This document shows, in pieces, positions 6,783 through 12,272 of a stretch of DNA of 12,272 nt. Under the pieces are notes generated by a model. The model had not been told where the DNA came from and made no database searches. It saw only the letters and a program-made list of their open reading frames with translations. Origin of the DNA: Chloroflexota bacterium. GTDB lineage: Bacteria; Chloroflexota; Dehalococcoidia; JABGRK01. The stretch lies in contig DAOUZV010000023.1 of NCBI GenBank assembly GCA_030665485.1, forward strand, positions 1 to 12,272, written 5' to 3'. How positions within the stretch are numbered: the first letter of the stretch is position 1; each line of letters starts with the position of its first letter. The translations under genes were made by a program, and so were the position numbers.

Positions 6783-7841
6783 TTACAGCGCAGGAACAAT
6801 ACCCTCAGTTTTAAACAGCATCCTGAATCCTTCCAGCGCCTGCTCGTCGTCCACCGCAAGATAGGTAGCGCGGCCGGTGTCCTTGTAGTAGCTGTGTTCC
6901 GGTCCCACGCCGGGGTAGTCCAGACCCGCCGAAACGCTGTGCGTTTCCATCACCTGCCCGTTTTTGTCCTGAAGCAGGTATGATTTTGCCCCGTGCAGCA
7001 CGCCGGGCGAACCCGCTGCCAGCGGGGCGGCGTGATCTTTGGTATCGAGCCCTCGCCCTCCTGCCTCTACCCCGATGAGATTGACGTCGGCATCGTCAAT
7101 GAAGGGATGGAATATGCCGATGGCGTTTGAGCCACCGCCGACGCAGGCGACTATGTAGTCGGGAAGTCGGCCATAATCGTCCAGTATCTGTTGTCTTGCC
7201 TCGTTGCCTATTACTGACTGGAAATCACGCACCATGATGGGATAGGGATGAGGCCCCACCGCGCTTCCTATCAGATAATGAGTTGTCTCCACGTTGGTCA
7301 CCCAGTCGCGAATAGCTTCATTTATGGCATCTTTCAAGGTTTTGCTCCCGGCATCAACTGGTACGACCTTGGAGCCGGTTAGTTCCATTCTAAATACGTT
7401 GAGCGCCTGCCGGTGCACGTCCTCGGTGCCCATATAGACGATGCAGTCAAGCCCGAGCATGGCACATACGCAGGCCGAGGCCACTCCGTGCTGACCGGCG
7501 CCAGTTTCGGCGACGATGCGCTGTTTGCCCATGCGTTTGGCCAGCAGCCCCTGACCCAGTGCGTTGTTTATTTTGTGTGCGCCTGTGTGAGCCATGTCCT
7601 CGCGCTTGAGCATTATTTTGGCTCCGCCGCATTGTTCGCTGAGTCGCCTGGCATAGTAAAGCGGAGTGGGGCGTCCCGAGTAATAGTGCGACATCGACTC
7701 CAGTTCGCTCAAGAAAGCCGAATCGCTCATGGCCTCGTAATACGCTTTTTCTAGTTCATCAAGCGCCGGCATCAGCGTTTCCGGCACATACTTACCGCCG
7801 TAATCACCGAAGTAGCCGTTGAACCTTTCAGGTTGTTTCAT
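6783..7841 (-). CDS. trpB: tryptophan synthase beta subunit, truncated by an in-frame TAA
   Basis: TrpB is the pyridoxal-phosphate enzyme that joins indole and L-serine to make tryptophan, as an alpha2-beta2 complex with TrpA. The readable product has 352 residues against about 395-400 for the family. Present are GGKYVPETLMPALDEL, the cofactor lysine Lys90 in HTGAHKINNALGQ, the catalytic Glu112 in AETGAGQHGVA, the phosphate loop GGGSNA at 235-240, and HSVSAGLDYPGVGPEHS. The frame stops after GIVPAL, where the family continues with ESAHA. The replaced residue 353 matches, by a constant offset of 3 from the Glu109/Glu112 pair, the active-site Glu350 of the Salmonella enzyme. The lost tail forms part of the cofactor pocket, so the truncated protein should be inactive. 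The start overlaps the trpF stop as ATGA, with GAGG seven bases upstream. Possible explanations are a recent null mutation, a sequencing or assembly error, or, less likely, readthrough. An undamaged gene would run 6648-7841 with 397 codons. Confidence 0.93.
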   Translation of the reverse strand: MKQPERFNGYFGDYGGKYVPETLMPALDELEKAYYEAMSDSAFLSELESMSHYYSGRPTPLYYARRLSEQCGGAKIMLKREDMAHTGAHKINNALGQGLLAKRMGKQRIVAETGAGQHGVASACVCAMLGLDCIVYMGTEDVHRQALNVFRMELTGSKVVPVDAGSKTLKDAINEAIRDWVTNVETTHYLIGSAVGPHPYPIMVRDFQSVIGNEARQQILDDYGRLPDYIVACVGGGSNAIGIFHPFIDDADVNLIGVEAGGRGLDTKDHAAPLAAGSPGVLHGAKSYLLQDKNGQVMETHSVSAGLDYPGVGPEHSYYKDTGRATYLAVDDEQALEGFRMLFKTEGIVPAL

Positions 7842-8479
7842 TTTTTTGCCTCATCAATGAATTTTTTAATCTTGGCTATATCTTTTTCCCCGTCCGTTTC
7901 CACCCCGGAAGATACATCCACGCCCCACGGTTTCATCTTTTCAATTGCCTTTTTTACGTTGGTGGGTTCTAGTCCGCCGGCAATTATTATAGGGTATTCG
8001 GCTGAGATGGATTGGGCAAGCTTCCAGTTGAAGCTCATGCCTGTTCCGCCGTATTTCCCCTCTACATGGGTATCAAGCAGGATGATGTAGACATTATCAT
8101 TATCAGAGATGTGCTCTACCCCGAATATAGCTGTCTGGTCGGTATCGTCGCGTTGAGCTTGCATGTGGATAGCCTTGATTACCGGTTTTTCTATATCTAT
8201 GCAGTACTCCCGTGACTCATCGCCGCTCAGCTGTACCATATCCAGATCACAGTCACGTGCGATGCGGTTGATCTCATCCGCCGGCGTGTTAACGAATACA
8301 CCCACGGTTTTTACCGTCGTACTCGCTTGCCTAATAGCATCCACTATCTCCTTGGACTGCTCCGGCGTTACCTGACGCACGCTTTTGGCAAACACCATGC
8401 CGATGAAGTCGGCACCTGCTTCGATTGCGGCGATGGCGTGTTTTTTGTCGCTGATTCCGCATATTTTTACCTTGGTCAT
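7838..8479 (-). CDS. trpF: phosphoribosylanthranilate isomerase
   Basis: TrpF performs the Amadori rearrangement of N-(5-phosphoribosyl)anthranilate to CdRP, the third step after chorismate. The protein has 213 residues, normal for a single-domain TIM-barrel TrpF that is not fused to TrpC. The catalytic base Cys7 is in KVKICGI and the catalytic acid Asp136 is in ILLDTH. Other family marks are ADFIGMVFAKSVRQV (23-37), VGVFVN (59-64), VQLSGDE (82-88), GGTGMSFNW (144-152), IIIAGGL (164-170) and the phosphate-binding GVDVSSGVE (186-194). The lysine in AKSVRQV, where Pro or Ser is common, is a minor variation. Both ends form ATGA overlaps, with trpC upstream and trpB downstream, indicating tight translational coupling. 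Confidence 0.96.
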   Translation of the reverse strand: MTKVKICGISDKKHAIAAIEAGADFIGMVFAKSVRQVTPEQSKEIVDAIRQASTTVKTVGVFVNTPADEINRIARDCDLDMVQLSGDESREYCIDIEKPVIKAIHMQAQRDDTDQTAIFGVEHISDNDNVYIILLDTHVEGKYGGTGMSFNWKLAQSISAEYPIIIAGGLEPTNVKKAIEKMKPWGVDVSSGVETDGEKDIAKIKKFIDEAKK

Positions 8480-9252
8480 AATACAAACTCTCTTAATTTT
8501 GCCAGTACGTCGTCGGCGGTGACAAGAGACTCACCGATGAGTGCCGCGTTTACCTTCCATTTGTTAAGCTTTTTTATATCATCACCACTCCTAATGCCGC
8601 TTTCGCTTATAGTGATTGTATCCTGCTGGATGAGTGGAAGCAGATGTTTTGTCGTATCGATATCGACGTTGAAAGTCTTAAGGTTGCGATTGTTGATACC
8701 TACGATCTTAGCCTTTGAGTCGATTGCTCTTTCAAGTTCCTCTACATTGTGTACCTCAACAAGGCAGTCGAGGTCGAGGTTACGCGCCAGTTTTATGAGC
8801 CCGGAAAGCAGTCCCTGCTCCGTGATGGCTACTATGAGCAGCACCGCATCTGCACCGTAGGCTCTGGCCTCATATATCTGGTACGGGTCGAATATGAAGT
8901 CTTTTCTGAGCAGAGGGATGTTCACTGCTTTTTTGATCTGGGCCAGATAATCGATACTGCCCTTAAAGTAGCGGCTCTCGGTGAGCACCGATATGGCGGC
9001 AGCTCCGCCTTTTTCGTATATTCTGGCAATTTCAACGTGATCCAGATTCGGATTGAGGTCACCTTTAGATGGCGATGCCTTTTTCACCTCTGCGATTATC
9101 TTAGTTTTGTTTCCAGCAAGTGCACGTGAAAAGTTGAGCGGCGGCCTTTGACGCGCAATGCGTTTTTGCAGGTAGGAAAGCGGCCGCTGTCTTTTCAGCT
9201 GTTCCACCTCTTTTTTCTTGTTTTCTACGATTTCATTTAGTATATCGTTCAC
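8476..9252 (-). CDS. trpC: indole-3-glycerol-phosphate synthase
   Basis: TrpC closes the indole ring of CdRP with loss of CO2 and water. The 258-residue TIM-barrel enzyme is full length and is not fused to TrpF. Known active-site positions are all visible: Glu55 and Lys57 in IIAEVKKASPSKG, the general acid Lys117 in LLRKDF, Glu166 in LVEVH, Asn187/Asn188 in GINNRN, and Glu217 in ISESGI. The N-terminal helix segment NDILNEIVENKKKEVEQLK is the expected extension that caps the barrel. The start codon is GTG, four bases after the trpD stop. The ribosome site before it is weak (TGGGA), so initiation probably depends on ribosomes finishing trpD. The end overlaps trpF by four bases (ATGA). Confidence 0.97.
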   Translation of the reverse strand: MNDILNEIVENKKKEVEQLKRQRPLSYLQKRIARQRPPLNFSRALAGNKTKIIAEVKKASPSKGDLNPNLDHVEIARIYEKGGAAAISVLTESRYFKGSIDYLAQIKKAVNIPLLRKDFIFDPYQIYEARAYGADAVLLIVAITEQGLLSGLIKLARNLDLDCLVEVHNVEELERAIDSKAKIVGINNRNLKTFNVDIDTTKHLLPLIQQDTITISESGIRSGDDIKKLNKWKVNAALIGESLVTADDVLAKLREFVL

Positions 9253-9256
9253 GGTA

Positions 9257-10273
9257 TTATCCCAGTCTTTGGCTTAGTTTAACCAGCGCCTCCAGTTTTT
9301 CAAGCGCTTTTCCGCCGTCTATGGCTTGCTCTGCCAGTATAGCTCCTTGTTTCAGGTCGACCGCTGCGTTTCCGGCAACCAGTGCTGCGGCAGCGTTCAT
9401 CACAACCACGTTGAGGGCTGCGCCTTTACTTCCACTTAAAACGCGTTTAATTATATCAGCGTTTCCTGCGGGCGTCTCGCCTTTAATCTGGCTCAGGTCT
9501 GTTGACTGGTAACCAAAATACTCGGGCGAGACCTCATAAGGTTTGTCGACACCTTTTTCAGTGATATTCCAGACGAGCGAGGTGCTGCCGATGGATATTT
9601 CATCCATGCCATCTGTACCATGCACCACCAGCGAGTGTTTTGTGCCCAGTCGATGCAGCACATGCGCCATTTTATCGCCGATTTCCCTGTTTGCAACACC
9701 TATGACCTGCGATTTGGCCCCGGCAGGGTTGGTCAAAGGGCCCAGAATGTTAAACACGGTACGTATGCCTATTTCCTTACGGGGAGCTGCGGCGTACTTC
9801 ATTGCCGGGTGGAAAATAGGGGCGAACATGAAGCCGATGCCCACCTCCTCTATACACTTTGCCACTGCATCAGCATCAAGATCGATTTTCACTCCCAGCG
9901 CCTCCAGTACATCTGCACTGCCGCATTTGCTGCTCATGGCGCGGTTGCCGTGCTTGGCCAACTTCAGCCCCGCGCCAGCTGCGACGAATGCCGCTGCTGT
10001 CGAGATATTAAAGCTGGACGAATTGTCTCCGCCGGTACCGCAGGTATCGACGATATCGCCGCTTACACTGACCGGCGTTGCCTTGTCCCTCATAACGCTG
10101 GCCATGCCCGCGATCTCGTCCACGGTTTCGCCCTTCATCCTTAGGGCGACTACGAATGCGCCGAACTGCGCTGGTGTGGCAGTACCACTCATTATCTCTT
10201 CCATGGCTTGTGTCGCCTGATCGAAGTTGAGTGATTTATTTGAAACTAAAATATCGATTGCTTTAATTATCAC
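9257..10273 (-). CDS. trpD: anthranilate phosphoribosyltransferase
   Basis: TrpD transfers the phosphoribosyl group of PRPP to anthranilate. At 338 residues it has the standard length for the unfused enzyme. The PRPP diphosphate-binding loop GTGGD is at 79-83, followed by NIST at 89-92 and the KHGNR segment at 107-111 with SSKCGSADVLEALG after it. The block FMFAPIFHPAMK and NILGPLTNPAGA, both typical of the anthranilate-channel region, come next, then HGTDGMDEIS. The start is GTG, one base after the trpG stop. A strong GGAGG at 10279-10283 sits five bases before it, inside the last codons of trpG, so this start is well supported. TrpD is not fused to TrpG, unlike in E. coli. Confidence 0.97.
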   Translation of the reverse strand: MIIKAIDILVSNKSLNFDQATQAMEEIMSGTATPAQFGAFVVALRMKGETVDEIAGMASVMRDKATPVSVSGDIVDTCGTGGDNSSSFNISTAAAFVAAGAGLKLAKHGNRAMSSKCGSADVLEALGVKIDLDADAVAKCIEEVGIGFMFAPIFHPAMKYAAAPRKEIGIRTVFNILGPLTNPAGAKSQVIGVANREIGDKMAHVLHRLGTKHSLVVHGTDGMDEISIGSTSLVWNITEKGVDKPYEVSPEYFGYQSTDLSQIKGETPAGNADIIKRVLSGSKGAALNVVVMNAAAALVAGNAAVDLKQGAILAEQAIDGGKALEKLEALVKLSQRLG

Positions 10274-10274
10274 G

Positions 10275-10844
10275 TTATCCTCCCACGGCCAGGAAATTGG
10301 TTAACAGGTTTTTGCCCTCTTTAGTCATAATCGATTCCGGGTGGAACTGCACACCCTCTATAGGATATTTCTTGTGGCGTAGCCCCATTATAATGCCGTT
10401 TTCTGTCTGCGCGCTTATCTCGAAGCAATCTGGCAGCTTGTCTTTCATCACCGCCAGTGAATGATATCGAATCGCCGAGAACGGGTTGGGCAGTCCGGTG
10501 AGTACACCCTTGCCATCGTGGTGAATCAGCGACGATTTGCCGTGTTTTATCTCCCCGGCACGTTTGACCGTTGCGCCGAAGGCCTGTCCCACGCACTGGT
10601 GGCCCAGGCAGACGCCGAGTATGGGCAGCTTGCCCGCGAAGTGGCGTATCACATCGTTGGATATCCCAGCGTTTTCCGGCCTGCCGGGGCCGGGCGAGAT
10701 AACGATGCGCTGTGGCTGCATCTTCTCGATCTCATCAATCGTGGTTTTATCATTCCTTATCACTACCACTTGCTGACCCAGCTCACACAGGTACTGGTAC
10801 AAGTTGAAGGTGAAGCTGTCGTAGTTATCAATCAGAAGCAACAT
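10275..10844 (-). CDS. trpG: anthranilate synthase glutaminase component (TrpG/PabA)
   Basis: TrpG is the class I glutamine amidotransferase subunit that supplies ammonia from glutamine to TrpE for anthranilate formation. The 189-residue protein has the full fold: LLIDNYDSFTFNLYQYL at 3-19, the oxyanion region ISPGPGRP at 49-56, the nucleophile Cys79 in GVCLGHQ, and the rest of the triad His168 and Glu170 in VQFHPES. RYHSL (126-130) is the usual interface motif. Position 84 is Cys (GHQCVGQAFG), where Ala is common; this is a minor variation. The start overlaps the end of trpE by 17 bases, with GGAGG six bases before the ATG. In many bacteria the same protein also serves p-aminobenzoate synthesis as PabA. 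Its place after trpE indicates the tryptophan role here, but a dual role cannot be excluded. Confidence 0.96.
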   Translation of the reverse strand: MLLLIDNYDSFTFNLYQYLCELGQQVVVIRNDKTTIDEIEKMQPQRIVISPGPGRPENAGISNDVIRHFAGKLPILGVCLGHQCVGQAFGATVKRAGEIKHGKSSLIHHDGKGVLTGLPNPFSAIRYHSLAVMKDKLPDCFEISAQTENGIIMGLRHKKYPIEGVQFHPESIMTKEGKNLLTNFLAVGG

Positions 10845-12272
10845 GATCTGCCTCCGCCTGTTCTATGGCACGAATAAGCGCCTTGGCCTTGTTCATGCTT
10901 TCTTTATATTCGAGTTCGGGCACACTGTCGGCAACGATGCCACCGCCGGCCTGAATATATGCCGTGCCATCTTTGATGACGATGGTGCGTATGGTTATGG
11001 CTGTATCCATATTGCCGGAAAAGGAGAAGTATCCCACCGCTCCGGCATAAGGGCCGCGCCTGTCCGGCTCAAGCTCGGAGATTATTTCCATGGCTCTTAT
11101 TTTGGGCGCGCCGGATACGGTGCCCGCCGGTAAACATGCGCGAAACGCATCGAAGGCGGACATATCGTCATTCAACTTGCCCTCCACATGGGATACCAGG
11201 TGCATTACATGCGAGTAGCGCTCCACGTCCATGAGCTGTGTGACTTCAACAGTTGTCGGCTGGCTTACCCTGCCCACGTCGTTGCGGGCCAGATCGACCA
11301 GCATGATGTGCTCCGCCTGCTCTTTTTCATCGGCGCGAAGCTCACTCTCCAAAGCCTGATCGTCCGCATCGTCTTTTCCTCTGGGCCGCGTGCCGGCGAT
11401 GGGGTGGTTGGATACGATGCCGTCCTCCAGCCGTACCAGCAGCTCAGGCGATGAGCCGACGATATGGAAGTCACCCAAGTTGAGGAAGTACATGTACGGC
11501 GACGGGTTTATCGACCGCAGTGCCCGGTATATGGCAAAAGGCTCGGCGCCTGTTTTCTTGGACAGGCGTTGTGACAGCACTACCTGTATGATGTCGCCGG
11601 CATAGATATACTCCTTGCCCCGTTCAACCATGGCCTCGAACTGCGCTTGTGTCATATTCGACTGCACTTCGCCATTGGCTGAAATCGGCTCCGGCAGCGT
11701 TTCGGAGTAGGCTATGGGCTGGCTCAGCCTCTTTACGATTTCATCGATCTTGTCGGTCGCTATTTTATATGCAGCTTCAACGTTGCCGTTAATTCTGGCG
11801 TGGGATATCACCTTGATGCGGTGGGCGATGTGGTCGAAGATGAGTATAGTGTCGGCCAGCATCATTTCCGATTCGGGCACGCCCTGCGGGTCGGCATCGG
11901 GCGCCGGTAATTCCTCGTAATATCGCGCTACTTCGTAGCTGAGATATCCCACCATACCGCCGTGGAATCGCGGAAGCTCCGGAATCGAAATAAGCTTGAG
12001 TTCATTGAACTGGCGCTCCATAGCTTTTAGCGGGTCGACCGGATTATCAGCGCCAGTTGTCAAAACCAGTGATGGGTCTGTACCGATGACGCTGTACCTG
12101 CCCAGACGTTCGCCTCCTTCCACGCTTTCAAGCAGGAAGGAGTGGTCTCCACGCGCCACCTTGAGATATGCCGACACAGGCGTTTCCAGGTCGGCGCGTA
12201 TCTCGCGGTAGACCGGCAGCAGGTTGCCCTGTGCGCTTAAGCCTTTTGCCTCATCTAAAGTTGGATAGTACA
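10828..12272 (-). CDS. trpE: anthranilate synthase component I (5' end at window edge)
   Basis: TrpE converts chorismate, with ammonia from TrpG, to anthranilate, the committed step of tryptophan synthesis. The window shows 480 complete codons plus two bases, TG, which would complete an ATG or GTG. The first visible residues, YYPTLDEAKGLSAQGNLLPV, are typical of TrpE residues 2 onward, so probably only one base is missing. Counted from the first full codon, the feedback-inhibitor site LLES is at 46-49 and its partner NPSPYMYFL at 255-263, so allosteric inhibition by tryptophan is expected. Catalytic blocks follow: GTRPRG at 293-298, DEKEQAEHIMLVDLARND, LPAGTVSGAPK and GGGIVADSVPE. A GTG at 12177 also lies in frame but would remove conserved sequence, so I reject it as the start. 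Any leader peptide or attenuator lies outside the window. Confidence 0.96.
   Translation of the reverse strand, partial: YYPTLDEAKGLSAQGNLLPVYREIRADLETPVSAYLKVARGDHSFLLESVEGGERLGRYSVIGTDPSLVLTTGADNPVDPLKAMERQFNELKLISIPELPRFHGGMVGYLSYEVARYYEELPAPDADPQGVPESEMMLADTILIFDHIAHRIKVISHARINGNVEAAYKIATDKIDEIVKRLSQPIAYSETLPEPISANGEVQSNMTQAQFEAMVERGKEYIYAGDIIQVVLSQRLSKKTGAEPFAIYRALRSINPSPYMYFLNLGDFHIVGSSPELLVRLEDGIVSNHPIAGTRPRGKDDADDQALESELRADEKEQAEHIMLVDLARNDVGRVSQPTTVEVTQLMDVERYSHVMHLVSHVEGKLNDDMSAFDAFRACLPAGTVSGAPKIRAMEIISELEPDRRGPYAGAVGYFSFSGNMDTAITIRTIVIKDGTAYIQAGGGIVADSVPELEYKESMNKAKALIRAIEQAEADHVASD

Larger units (their letters stand above)
5878..12272 (-). other. tryptophan biosynthesis operon trpEGDCFBA
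   Basis: Seven co-directional genes cover every step from chorismate to tryptophan. Junctions are: trpE-trpG overlap 17 bases; trpG-trpD gap 1; trpD-trpC gap 4; trpC-trpF overlap 4; trpF-trpB overlap 4; trpB (original end)-trpA overlap 4. No internal promoter or terminator is evident. No fusions are present (TrpG-TrpD and TrpC-TrpF are separate). The operon promoter lies beyond the right edge. Confidence 0.93.

Noticed and set aside
6783..6785. Reading the trpB TAA as a recoded amino acid (a Sec- or Pyl-like case)
   Set aside because: Selenocysteine uses TGA and pyrrolysine TAG. TAA ends several other genes in the window and no recoding element is evident, so mutation or error is simpler.
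8327..8860. Long plus-strand open frames opposite trpF/trpC, and similar ones opposite trpD, trpE and gyrA
   Set aside because: They lie antisense to genes with full catalytic motifs, show no recognisable domains, and are explained by codon bias of the true strand.
10828..12177. GTG at 12177 as the start of trpE
   Set aside because: The frame remains open to the window edge and the upstream residues match the conserved TrpE N-terminus, so this GTG encodes an internal valine.

Overview
This 12.3 kb window is compact, ordinary bacterial chromosome. Eleven protein genes are visible, ten of them on the minus strand, and no gap without a gene exceeds 165 bases. I see no tRNA, rRNA, CRISPR array, insertion sequence or phage gene. 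Moderate GC, the trp order E-G-D-C-F-B-A beside gyrA, the style of the GyrA protein and a hydrolase of the mannosylglycerate/glucosylglycerate class together suggest a free-living anaerobic or sediment bacterium. Chloroflexota of the Dehalococcoidia type is my best guess, at low to moderate confidence, because no phylogenetic marker could be compared.

Layout from right to left, in the direction of transcription. From 12272 to 5878 lies a complete tryptophan operon: trpE (its first base or bases lie just outside the window), trpG, trpD, trpC, trpF, trpB and trpA. Genes overlap or sit 1 to 4 bases apart, so they are almost certainly co-transcribed and translationally coupled. Together they convert chorismate to tryptophan. 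The striking exception to normality is trpB: a TAA stop replaces the codon of a conserved active-site glutamate, yet the remaining 44 codons stay in frame and end in a perfect ATGA overlap with trpA.

After a 155-base spacer that carries a plausible promoter and two adjacent palindromes, gyrA (DNA gyrase subunit A) follows. Its quinolone-determining region has Gln where most bacteria have Ser or Ala. Next come a glycoside hydrolase of the MGH1/GH63-like (alpha/alpha)6 type and a short-chain dehydrogenase/reductase, both on the minus strand. At the left end a GNAT acetyltransferase is read on the plus strand and converges on the dehydrogenase gene.

I did not find a previously undescribed multi-gene system. 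The observations most worth checking are the trpB nonsense codon, the GyrA Gln substitution and the palindromic promoter region of gyrA.
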